Shown here: in pieces, positions 48,818 to 55,902 of the stretch
Numbering within the stretch: the first letter of the stretch is position 1
Layout: each line of letters begins with the position of its first letter
Source: an uncultured Clostridia bacterium
Lineage (GTDB): Bacteria > Bacillota > Clostridia > Christensenellales > Borkfalkiaceae
Assembly: GCA_947631905.1 (NCBI GenBank)
Contig: CANRND010000011.1
Span: 1 to 61,766, forward strand
Direction of reading: 5' to 3'
Length of the DNA: 61,766 bases
Made by a program: the position numbers and the translations under genes
The notes under the pieces: generated by a model
Told to the model about the DNA's origin: nothing
What the model saw: only the letters and a program-made list of their open reading frames with translations
The model's database searches: none

Positions 48818-49687
48818 TCAATTATCGCGGTTTCTGACAAGCTCGACGATCGAAGCAAGAAAGCCGTCTCCGCCGAGCGCGTTGAGGAGCGCAAGACAAT
48901 TTGCCGCAGTTTGGTCCGCGAGCAATTCCGCGCGTTCCATGCCGTAAACTTTTACGCAGGTCAGCTTATCTTCCGCGGCGTCCTTTCCGAGCGTTTTGCC
49001 CATTTTGACGCTTTCCCCCTTTTCGTCGAGGATGTCGTCGGTGATCTGGAAGAGCGCGCCGAGCGCCTGCCCGAACCTTTCCGCACCCGCCGCGTCCCCT
49101 CCCCCGAGGAGCGCCGCCATCACAACGGGCGCGGCGATGAGCTTGCCCGTTTTATGCGCATAGATAAAATCGAGTTCTTCCGCGCCGCCCGTTTTGCCAG
49201 AATAGAGCAGATCGGCGGATTGCCCCGCGATCATGCCGTCCGCCCCCGCCGCGTCCGCAAGATATTGCGCCGCTTTGAGATGTTTTTCGCTTCGCCCGCT
49301 TTCGCGGAGCATCAGCCCCATCGCTTCCGAGAGCAGAGCGTCTCCTGCGAGAATGGCGTTTGCTTCCCCGAACACCTTATGGTTGGACGGGTTGCCGCGG
49401 CGGAAATCGTCGTTGTCCATTGCGGGAAGATCGTCATGAATGAGGGAATATGTATGAATGCATTCCAGCGCGATCGCGAGGCCCGTTTCGGGGACAAAGT
49501 CCGCGCCGAAGTGGGTGAGCGCGCCGAAAAAAAGCACGGGCCGCATCCGCTTTCCGCCCGAAAGCAGGGAGTAGCGCATGCTCTCCGTGAGTACGGGCGG
49601 CAGGTGGTTCATGCCCGCGCAAAAATTTTTGAGCGCCCTTTCGAAATGGTCGTAATATTTGCGGTATTGTCTTTGGAAGTCAGTCAT
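48818..49687 (-). CDS. ispA: Polyprenyl (farnesyl) diphosphate synthase
   Basis: Condenses IPP with allylic diphosphates. 289 residues. The first aspartate-rich motif is DDLPAMDND near residue 84, preceded by HTYSLIHDDLP. The second is DDILDE near residue 213. GGKRMRP marks the substrate site. It overlaps folD by 4 bp. Exonuclease VII genes, often found between folD and ispA, are absent here. Confidence 0.93.
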   Translation of the reverse strand: MTDFQRQYRKYYDHFERALKNFCAGMNHLPPVLTESMRYSLLSGGKRMRPVLFFGALTHFGADFVPETGLAIALECIHTYSLIHDDLPAMDNDDFRRGNPSNHKVFGEANAILAGDALLSEAMGLMLRESGRSEKHLKAAQYLADAAGADGMIAGQSADLLYSGKTGGAEELDFIYAHKTGKLIAAPVVMAALLGGGDAAGAERFGQALGALFQITDDILDEKGESVKMGKTLGKDAAEDKLTCVKVYGMERAELLADQTAANCLALLNALGGDGFLASIVELVRNRDN

Positions 49688-50529
49688 TTGAGCCTCTTTT
49701 CCGCCGCGGTGCAGACGTTTTGGAGCAACATGGCGATGGTCATCGGGCCGACGCCGCCCGGAACGGGCGTAATGAAAGAGGCCTTTTTCTGCACGTTTTC
49801 AAAGTCCGCGTCGCCGCAGAGCTTGCCGTTTTCATCGCGGTTCGTGCCGACGTCAATGACGACCGCGCCCTCTTTCACCATATCGGCGGTGAGCAGTTTG
49901 GCCTTCCCCGCCGCGGCTATCAGGATGTCCGCCCGCAGGCACTCCTCTTTCAGGTTTTTCGTATGGGAATGGCAGACGGTGACGGTCGCGTCCGCGTTCA
50001 GGAGCAACAGCGACATAGGTTTCCCCACGATATTGCTTCGGCCGATCACAACGGCGTGTTTGCCGCGCGGTTCGATCCCGTAGCGGCGCAAAAGCTCCAT
50101 AACGCCCAAAGGCGTGCAGGCAACCATCCCCTCTTTCCCGAGCGCGAGCGCGCCGATGTTTGCGGCGGAAAAGCCGTCTACGTCTTTTTCGGGCGGGATC
50201 TCCGCAAGAATTTTTTCCGCGTTCAAGTGTTTCGGGAGCGGAAGTTGCACCAGGATCCCGTCTAAATCGGTCTGCTGTGCGAGTTTGCGCACCGCAAGGA
50301 CCGCCTCCTCTTCGGAGGTATCTTCGGGCAAGCGGACGTCGAAAGAGCGGATCCCCGTTTCCGCGCATCCCTTGATCTTGTTGCGTATGTAGATTTGGGA
50401 GGCGGGGTCGTCCCCGATGAGAAGCACCGCAAGCGAGGGCGCTCTGCCCGCTTTTTCAAAGAAACGCGCGGTGCGAGTTAAAAGCTCCGCGCGAATTTGG
50501 GCGGCGACCGCCTTTCCGTCTATGATCAT
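49684..50529 (-). CDS. folD: Methylenetetrahydrofolate dehydrogenase/cyclohydrolase
   Basis: Bifunctional one-carbon enzyme interconverting 5,10-methylene- and 10-formyl-THF. 281 residues. The catalytic lysine region is YIRNKIKGCAETGI, and the family stamps are GILVQLPLPKHLN and IGRSNIVGKPMSLLLL. The C-terminus carries TPVPGGVGPMTIAMLLQN. It overlaps nusB and ispA by 4 bp each, indicating translational coupling. Confidence 0.95.
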   Translation of the reverse strand: MIIDGKAVAAQIRAELLTRTARFFEKAGRAPSLAVLLIGDDPASQIYIRNKIKGCAETGIRSFDVRLPEDTSEEEAVLAVRKLAQQTDLDGILVQLPLPKHLNAEKILAEIPPEKDVDGFSAANIGALALGKEGMVACTPLGVMELLRRYGIEPRGKHAVVIGRSNIVGKPMSLLLLNADATVTVCHSHTKNLKEECLRADILIAAAGKAKLLTADMVKEGAVVIDVGTNRDENGKLCGDADFENVQKKASFITPVPGGVGPMTIAMLLQNVCTAAEKRLK

Positions 50530-50918
50530 GGATTGATAAAACCTCCGAGAACGCCGTTGACAAAACTTGCGGAGGTCTCCGCCGAGTACTTGCGCGCAAG
50601 CGCCGCCGCTTCGCTCACCGACACCACGGGCGGGACGTCGTCCACATAGAAAATCTCCGCGAGCGCCACGAGCATGACCGCGCGGTCGACGGGGAAAATG
50701 CGGTATTCCGCAAAGCGCGTCACCTTTTCGGCGAGCTTTTGTCTGAGTTCTTCGCCGTGTTCTTCCGTGAGCGTGACAAGTTGTTCGGCAAAAGCCGTCT
50801 CTTCTTCGTTCAGCTTGAATTTTTTATAGAGTTTCTTCCGGAACCCCTCTCCGCTGTCCCCGCCGAACAGGGAAGCGAAGACGATCTGGAAAGCCGCTTC
50901 TCTCGCGTCGCTTCTCAT
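50526..50918 (-). CDS. nusB: Transcription antitermination protein NusB
   Basis: RNA-binding antitermination factor for rRNA transcription. 130 residues, all helical: MRSDAREAAFQIVFASLFGG at the N-terminus and DVPPVVSVSEAAALARKYS toward the end, then FVNGVLGGF. The ATG at 50918 is chosen because TAAGGAGC lies just upstream; the frame is open 17 codons further but without a site. Confidence 0.9.
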   Translation of the reverse strand: MRSDAREAAFQIVFASLFGGDSGEGFRKKLYKKFKLNEEETAFAEQLVTLTEEHGEELRQKLAEKVTRFAEYRIFPVDRAVMLVALAEIFYVDDVPPVVSVSEAAALARKYSAETSASFVNGVLGGFINP

Positions 50919-50930
50919 TTTGCTCCTTAC

Positions 50931-50967
50931 GAGAAATTCCCCTTCCGCACGGAAAGGGAATGTTCTC
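50931..50967. promoter_or_regulatory. Intergenic hairpin between asp23 and nusB
   Basis: GAGAA...ATTCCC-TTCC arms pair imperfectly with GGAA-GGGAAT...TTCTC. There is no T run, so it is more likely an RNA-processing or spacing element than a terminator. Confidence 0.35.
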
Positions 50968-51340
50968 AACCGAGTTTTTCCTGCTCGCCCTCTTCCGCGG
51001 GCGCGGATGTAGGCGCGGGCGTTGCGGGGAACACCACGCTCTGCACATGGACGTCGATCTTTGCGATCTTGAATTTCGTCATCGACTCGACCATCTGCTT
51101 TACGGTCTGCTGGATGGAGTACGCGAGTTCGGGTACGTTGTAGCCATAGTGTGCAATCACGGAAATGTCCGCGAAAATGCCCTCTTTCTCAAAGCAGATC
51201 TTGATGCCCTTGCTCTTGGAGGGGACGAGTTCGATGCCCTCGGTCTCCTGCAAACTCAGCACGACGATGCCGCTCACGATGTCCGCGTTGTATGAAATTC
51301 TGCCCTTTTGTCCGTTGGGATTGTATCTGATGCTTGCCAT
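50966..51340 (-). CDS. Asp23/YqhY-family protein
   Basis: 124-residue protein of the Asp23/DUF322 family, between spoIIIAH and nusB as in other Firmicutes. ISYNADIVSGIVVLSLQETEGI and DISVIAHYGYNVPELAYSIQQTV are the family blocks; a Pro/Ala/Glu-rich tail follows. YqhY affects fatty-acid synthesis through acetyl-CoA carboxylase in Bacillus, but accB and accC are not in this neighbourhood. The start at 51340 is set by AGAGGTG. Confidence 0.88.
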   Translation of the reverse strand: MASIRYNPNGQKGRISYNADIVSGIVVLSLQETEGIELVPSKSKGIKICFEKEGIFADISVIAHYGYNVPELAYSIQQTVKQMVESMTKFKIAKIDVHVQSVVFPATPAPTSAPAEEGEQEKLG

Positions 51341-51399
51341 AACATACACCTCTTGGTAGCATTATAGCACATCTTTTTTCATTTTACCACTGTTTTTGC

Positions 51400-51891
51400 T
51401 TAACTTTCCGCATAAATAGGCATAATTGCAATATTTCCCTCGCGCATCTCTTTCTCGTCTTCGAAAATGGCGAAGATTTTAAGGGCGGTTTCGGCGGTCA
51501 GTTCGCTCGAATTGATGAAGATGTTCACATTCTGCGAATCGGCTCCGATCAAGACCACCGCGTCGGAAAACCCGAGGGAGCGGATCATCGTTTCGAGTTC
51601 CAGCTCTTCTTCCATGATGGAGACCATTTTCTGCTTTTCGGCAACGGCGTCGGCGTACTCCTGCGTATCGGCGGCGTATGCGGCGATGATCCCGTCGAGC
51701 TGGACAAATTCTTCGCTTCTCGTGGAGTTGCGTTCGGCGCGGTGCGAAGTGAAGAAGTTCACGCTCTGCCCGCTGTCGGCGCCGACGTTGGCCGTCGTTC
51801 GGGTGCCTGCGAGTACGAAGTTGAACACGGCGGTGACTGCGAGAAGCAGTACGAGGGTGGACATCAGTGCGATTTTTTTGGTGTTGGACAT
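51400..51891 (-). CDS. spoIIIAH: Stage III sporulation protein AH
   Basis: Mother-cell membrane protein that pairs with forespore SpoIIQ to form the feeding-tube channel. 163 residues: a membrane helix (about 8-28) and a YscJ/FliF-like extracytoplasmic domain (LETMIRSLGFSDAVVLIGAD). AAAGGAG precedes the ATG. Last of the eight spoIIIA genes. Confidence 0.9.
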   Translation of the reverse strand: MSNTKKIALMSTLVLLLAVTAVFNFVLAGTRTTANVGADSGQSVNFFTSHRAERNSTRSEEFVQLDGIIAAYAADTQEYADAVAEKQKMVSIMEEELELETMIRSLGFSDAVVLIGADSQNVNIFINSSELTAETALKIFAIFEDEKEMREGNIAIMPIYAES

Positions 51892-51932
51892 AAGTTTATC
51901 TCCTTTTCAATAATTTCTTTTTGGTTTCCGCC

Positions 51933-52271
51933 TTACGCGGGATAGACCTGCACATTTCCCTTGTCGACGCGGAGCAAAGTCGCGGTGATGTCGAGGATGC
52001 GCGAACGGGTCAGGATGCTGTCCTTGCCCTCGAACACAACGACCGCGCTCACGGCTCTTCCGTCCTCCTCGGAGATCATCGCCGTTGCGCTCTCCACCCC
52101 CTCGATCTCGGAAAGGATCGCAATCAGACGGGCTTCCGTCTCCGTAGGGCGGTAGGCGGACGACTTCTTTCCGAACGTCAGCCAGACGGCGAGAAGAAGA
52201 AGGAGCGCCGCAAGCGATATGGCCGCGACCTTGAAAGTCCTGTTCTGGAACAACTTCTTCAATCTTCCCAT
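51933..52271 (-). CDS. spoIIIAG: Stage III sporulation protein AG (short)
   Basis: Ring-forming channel component. 112 residues against about 229 in B. subtilis: a membrane helix (about 14-33) and a single ring-building domain (AILSEIEGVESATAMI, AVVVFEGKD). The extra beta-insertion of the Bacillus protein is missing. It overlaps spoIIIAF by 13 bp, with GGAGG in the end of that gene. Confidence 0.85.
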   Translation of the reverse strand: MGRLKKLFQNRTFKVAAISLAALLLLLAVWLTFGKKSSAYRPTETEARLIAILSEIEGVESATAMISEEDGRAVSAVVVFEGKDSILTRSRILDITATLLRVDKGNVQVYPA

Positions 52272-52732
52272 ACGACCTCCACGGCCGAGCGTTCGCAGCC
52301 GTACTTTTCCGCCAGTGCCGCTTGGATGCAGTCTGCAATATTTATATGTTCATCTTGTCCGATTATACCGCTTTCGGAAAGATTTACCTTGATTTTTGAA
52401 AGAGGGAAGCCGCCGCAAGGAGCGCGCTCCACTTCCGCTGCCGCGGAAAGCCCGTAGTCCTCTTGCAAAAAGGCGGCGATCTCTTTCTCGTCCCGTTCGG
52501 ACAGGAGGCGCGCGCAGGCGGTAAGGTAGCCCTCGTCCTCCCCTATCCCCGAGACTTCGAAAGAAAATTCTTTCTTTGTCATCATGGAGATGAGCGGGGC
52601 GACGAGTACCGCAAATACGGCGAGGCGGCACATACCTTTGAGAAACGCGCCCGTTTTTCCGCCGGGAAGAATGACCGACAGCGCCGCCGACAGCAACACC
52701 GCCCCCGCGACGGCGAGAATGTAGCCGCTCAC
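52259..52732 (-). CDS. spoIIIAF: Stage III sporulation protein AF
   Basis: 157 residues with two N-terminal membrane helices (about 2-22 and 32-52) and a small soluble domain. The start is GTG at 52732, overlapping the spoIIIAE stop as GTGA with GGGGGTG upstream; the longer open frame upstream lies inside spoIIIAE and is not coding. Part of the SpoIIIA-SpoIIQ channel. Confidence 0.82.
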   Translation of the reverse strand: MSGYILAVAGAVLLSAALSVILPGGKTGAFLKGMCRLAVFAVLVAPLISMMTKKEFSFEVSGIGEDEGYLTACARLLSERDEKEIAAFLQEDYGLSAAAEVERAPCGGFPLSKIKVNLSESGIIGQDEHINIADCIQAALAEKYGCERSAVEVVWED

Positions 52733-53919
52733 AGGATCACCCCCGAGGAACAGACAAGGAGCAGGAGGGTGAGAAAATAAAGAAAGGCGACGCAGAGTAT
52801 GCCCGCGGTGAAGTAGCCGAGGTCCCCCGCAAGGCGGGATAAAAGAGACGGGATCTTGCCGCCCACGGGTTCCGTCACGGCGGCGGAAAGGCGCAAAAAG
52901 AGTTGCAGTACGGCGAGCAGCAGCACGGGTTTTGCGACGGTCCCGACGAGCAGGAACACCGCAAAGGCCCCGAGCGCGTTTTTGATGAGCGCGCTCCCCG
53001 CCACGACGAGGTCCATACCGCCCGAGAGAAAGCCGCCCACCACGGGGACCGAACCCGAGACGACATATTTGACCGCACGCAGGGACAGTCCGTCGTATTG
53101 TGCGGAAGAAATGCCCTGCACCGTGAGGAAGAGACTGAACAGGCCGAGACACAGCCCGATCAGCCACTTGGTGATGCTCTTGAAAAAGTCGCCGAGCTTT
53201 TCGGTTTTAACGCCGTCGGAGAGATTTCCCGCAAAGGCGAGAACGATCACGACGACCGCGACGGGCAGAACGACGCTTGCGAACAATTTACATACGCCCC
53301 CGCTCAAAAACGCCACCGCGGGGCGGTAGACCGCCGCGGAGACCGTACCCCCGCTCGCCGCCATCAGCGTAAGCAACAGCGGGTAAACGATCTCCATCTG
53401 CGTCCGCATGCTCTCGACCGTTTCAAAGCACTCCGCTATGGCGGCCGAGAGACAGGAAAGCACCACGGCGCCCACAGAAAGGTACCCGACAAAGCCGATT
53501 ATGTCTGACATAGTACTATGTAAAAAGCCGCTTTTCGCAGAGTTCAGTATTCCACAGAGCAATGAAACGGCTAAAATCACCGCAAAAGCGGGCAAAAGCA
53601 ACGCCTCCTCATCCCATACAAGCCCGAGGACCGCTTCGCCCAGATTTGCGTAATCGAGCGCATAATCGCCCGAGATCATCGCTTTGAGCTTGTCCTTTAC
53701 GGAGACACCGCGGAATGTGGAGAGGCGGTCGAGATAATTTTGCAGTTCTTTGGTATCGAGCGAAGAGATGAGCGCGTCGATGTTTTTGTCGAGTTCCCCC
53801 ATCACGGTCTCGTTCGGGCTTTCCGCCTCCGCACGCACGGGGACGAAAAAGAACGCCGAGAGCGCGATCGCGGCGAGGAGAATGAGAACTCCCCTTTTGA
53901 GTCGTTTTTTTGTGTTCAT
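52729..53919 (-). CDS. spoIIIAE: Stage III sporulation protein AE
   Basis: Polytopic channel component, 396 residues, with a signal-like N-terminal helix and about eight membrane segments. The ATG at 53919 overlaps the spoIIIAD stop (ATGA). Residues about 133-141 (LHSTMSDII) are encoded by a palindromic repeat. Compared from memory with Bacillus-type sequences (an SSF...VAF-like stretch) the region seems to align without a gap, so the motif may have replaced rather than lengthened the protein. Confidence 0.92.
   Translation of the reverse strand: MNTKKRLKRGVLILLAAIALSAFFFVPVRAEAESPNETVMGELDKNIDALISSLDTKELQNYLDRLSTFRGVSVKDKLKAMISGDYALDYANLGEAVLGLVWDEEALLLPAFAVILAVSLLCGILNSAKSGFLHSTMSDIIGFVGYLSVGAVVLSCLSAAIAECFETVESMRTQMEIVYPLLLTLMAASGGTVSAAVYRPAVAFLSGGVCKLFASVVLPVAVVVIVLAFAGNLSDGVKTEKLGDFFKSITKWLIGLCLGLFSLFLTVQGISSAQYDGLSLRAVKYVVSGSVPVVGGFLSGGMDLVVAGSALIKNALGAFAVFLLVGTVAKPVLLLAVLQLFLRLSAAVTEPVGGKIPSLLSRLAGDLGYFTAGILCVAFLYFLTLLLLVCSSGVIL
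53497..53525 (+). repeat. Palindromic repeat copy R3 (inside spoIIIAE)
   Basis: Perfect TATGTCTGACATA (53500-53512) overlapping perfect CATAGTACTATG (53509-53520), then TAAAA. The best-preserved copy. Antisense to the gene; read as L-H-S-T-M-S-D-I-I. Confidence 0.8.
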
Positions 53920-54311
53920 TTGATGAGTCCCAAGAGTTTTACGATGAGCGAGAGTACGTTTTCGAGAATGGGGATCGCAAGGATCAGGATCACCACTTTC
54001 CCGCAAAAAATCAGTTTGTCCGCAAGGGAATTTTGTCCGAAATCGGTTAAGATCCCCGCGCTGAATTCCACAAGGTAGCCGATGCCGATCATTTTCAGTA
54101 CGGTTTTTACGAGGGAAAATTCAATGCCCGTCGTTTCCGCGATCTTTTGAAAGATCGAGACGCTCCCTTGAAGCAGGTCAAAGACAAACAAAAGCAGCAC
54201 GATACTCCCCGCGATCGTGACAGCGAGCGAGAGTTCGGGCTTCGTCGCTTTGAGCAGAATTGCGGCGACCGCGGTAACGAAAGCGACGCCGACGAGCTGA
54301 AAGATCTCCAT
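53916..54311 (-). CDS. spoIIIAD: Stage III sporulation protein AD
   Basis: 131-residue membrane protein with about four hydrophobic segments, starting MEIFQLVGVAFVTAVAAILLK. The paralogue SpoIIIAC precedes it by 3 bp. Component of the SpoIIIA-SpoIIQ channel complex. Confidence 0.9.
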   Translation of the reverse strand: MEIFQLVGVAFVTAVAAILLKATKPELSLAVTIAGSIVLLLFVFDLLQGSVSIFQKIAETTGIEFSLVKTVLKMIGIGYLVEFSAGILTDFGQNSLADKLIFCGKVVILILAIPILENVLSLIVKLLGLIK

Positions 54312-54314
54312 AGC

Positions 54315-54515
54315 CTACGTTGTAAGGTTGAAAATTTCGCGGATCGTGTTGAACAGGTCGCCGATCATGGTGACGGCGATCGTGAGCGCGATCACAAGCC
54401 CGACGATCGAGACCACGGTGGCGATGTCGTCGCGGTCGGATTTTTTGAGCAGTTGGCAGACGACGGTGATGAGGATCCCGACGGCGGCAAGTTTGAAGAT
54501 GATCGAGATGTCCAT
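54315..54515 (-). CDS. spoIIIAC: Stage III sporulation protein AC
   Basis: 66 residues with two membrane helices. MDISIIFKLAAVGILITVVCQLLKKSDRDD is the family start, with a charged cytoplasmic loop before helix two. Normal length. Three-base gaps on each side show a tightly packed operon. Confidence 0.92.
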   Translation of the reverse strand: MDISIIFKLAAVGILITVVCQLLKKSDRDDIATVVSIVGLVIALTIAVTMIGDLFNTIREIFNLTT

Positions 54516-54518
54516 AGC

Positions 54519-54983
54519 TTAAACGATGAGAATGACGAAAGCGAGTCCCGCCAAAATTCCGAGTTTGAGATAGAGTTCCCCCCGTTCTTTCGATTCTTTG
54601 GCGCATGTTTCCTTTCTTTCGGAGAGCATGGCGCGTTTTCCCTCGAAAAAGCCGAGTTGCGAGCGCGAATCTCCCCGCCCGAGTTGCCCGAAATAGGTCA
54701 GAGCGTCTGCTTTTTCTTCTTCCGTGAGATAGGAAAAATTGACGCGGGTCTGTTTGGCAAGGAAACTTTCCACCGTCTTTTGGAAATCCCCCGTAAATTT
54801 ACAGCCCGACAGGAAGTCCGGGAGCGGCATGCGGCGGAATTTCAGCTCCGAGAGATATTTCTCGTTGAGATCGTAGAGCTGGGTAAAAAAGCTCTTGCGG
54901 GCGCGGTACTTGCCTGCGGCAAAATACCCGAGCGCGGCGCAAAAGGCGATCACAAGTCCGCACAGAAGCAGTTTCAGCCACAT
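54519..54983 (-). CDS. spoIIIAB: Stage III sporulation protein AB
   Basis: 154 residues: an N-terminal membrane helix (about 3-22), a soluble helical domain resembling the GspF/type II secretion fold, and a C-terminal helix (about 138-154). Overlaps spoIIIAA by 10 bp. Confidence 0.9.
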   Translation of the reverse strand: MWLKLLLCGLVIAFCAALGYFAAGKYRARKSFFTQLYDLNEKYLSELKFRRMPLPDFLSGCKFTGDFQKTVESFLAKQTRVNFSYLTEEEKADALTYFGQLGRGDSRSQLGFFEGKRAMLSERKETCAKESKERGELYLKLGILAGLAFVILIV

Positions 54984-55810
54984 AGTTCCCCCTCTTCCCC
55001 GAGAATACTTCCGATCTTTCCAAGCCCGTTGAGGAGGATATAGCGCGAAAACAGTTTTTCGGGAACGTCCCTAAAACGCGTGAGGTGCGCCGAGGCGAAT
55101 ACATGCACGCCCGCCTGCACCGCCCGTTTTACCGCGGGATAGTCGGCGGGCAACAGCTCGTCCGTTACGATGAGATCGGGGCGCATGGCGCGGACCCCCG
55201 CGGTGAACGCGGTGAGTTTGTCGGCAAATTTCATGCAGTCGGAAGTCTCTCCCAAGTCCCCCGCGGACAGCTCCCCGCGCTCGTCGCTCACGAGAATATT
55301 GCATTTTTCCCTTTCGCTCACGAGACGGGCAAGGTCGCGCAAGATCGTCGTTTTGCCCTCCCCGGGCGGAGCCATGAGGAGCAGGGAGCAAAGCCCGTCC
55401 GCAAGGCACTTCCGGTAGATTTCGTCCGCACAGCCGAAGATCTCGTGCGGGATACGGACGCAGAGCGACGTCACCGACCGCACCGACAGTACGCCGCCGT
55501 TTTCATAGACGTAGGAGCCTGCGATCCCGATGCGCACCCCGCCCTCTGCGGTGAGAAATCCCTGCCTGAGCTGGTTTTCCACCGCGTATACCGAACAGCC
55601 GCTCGCCGTAAAAAGGATCTCCTCGATCTCATCCTGCGTGGGAACAAGCGCCCTGCGCCGCGGGCATACGCCCGTTTCCCCGAGAAAGACGAAGTCCCCG
55701 CCGAGGTTTGCAAAAAGAGGCTTTCCCGCGCGGATACGCAGTTCGTAAAGCCTGCCCAGATTGACATGCCGCACGGCGCACGCCATGCGCGGCGGGAGAA
55801 ATTCCAGCAT
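54974..55810 (-). CDS. spoIIIAA: Stage III sporulation protein AA (ATPase)
   Basis: Cytosolic secretion-type ATPase that powers the mother-cell-to-forespore channel. 278 residues. Walker A is MAPPGEGKTTILRDLARL near residue 145; Walker B-like DLIVTDEL follows. The ATG at 55810 is chosen because the family N-terminus begins there; the frame continues upstream across the GH51 terminator and is not coding. A sigma-E-like promoter ends six bases before the ATG, and no ribosome site is seen. Confidence 0.9.
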   Translation of the reverse strand: MLEFLPPRMACAVRHVNLGRLYELRIRAGKPLFANLGGDFVFLGETGVCPRRRALVPTQDEIEEILFTASGCSVYAVENQLRQGFLTAEGGVRIGIAGSYVYENGGVLSVRSVTSLCVRIPHEIFGCADEIYRKCLADGLCSLLLMAPPGEGKTTILRDLARLVSEREKCNILVSDERGELSAGDLGETSDCMKFADKLTAFTAGVRAMRPDLIVTDELLPADYPAVKRAVQAGVHVFASAHLTRFRDVPEKLFSRYILLNGLGKIGSILGEEGELCG

Positions 55811-55816
55811 CGCTCT

Positions 55817-55843
55817 ATTGTATGGGACAAGGCCCGCCGTTAT
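55817..55843 (-). promoter_or_regulatory. Sigma-E-type promoter of the spoIIIA operon
   Basis: On the minus strand ATA (55843-55841), a 16-bp spacer and CATACAAT (55824-55817), an exact fit to the Bacillus sigma-E -10 pattern CATACAHT. spoIIIA is sigma-E-dependent in Bacillus. The start codon is only 6 bp beyond the -10 box. Confidence 0.7.
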
Positions 55844-55857
55844 GCCTTGCGCGGCGC

Positions 55858-55888
55858 AAAAAAAGCCCCGCGGCATGTGCCGCGGGGC
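55858..55888 (-). terminator. Terminator of the arabinofuranosidase gene
   Basis: On the minus strand the 10-bp stem GCCCCGCGGC with a 4-nt loop, followed by an uninterrupted T run. Confidence 0.88.
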
Positions 55889-55902
55889 AGAGTAAAACCT
55901 TT

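Noticed and set aside
52733-53167. N-terminal extension of spoIIIAF
   Set aside because: The frame lies inside spoIIIAE; the GTG at 52732 overlapping the spoIIIAE stop, with a ribosome site, is the natural start.
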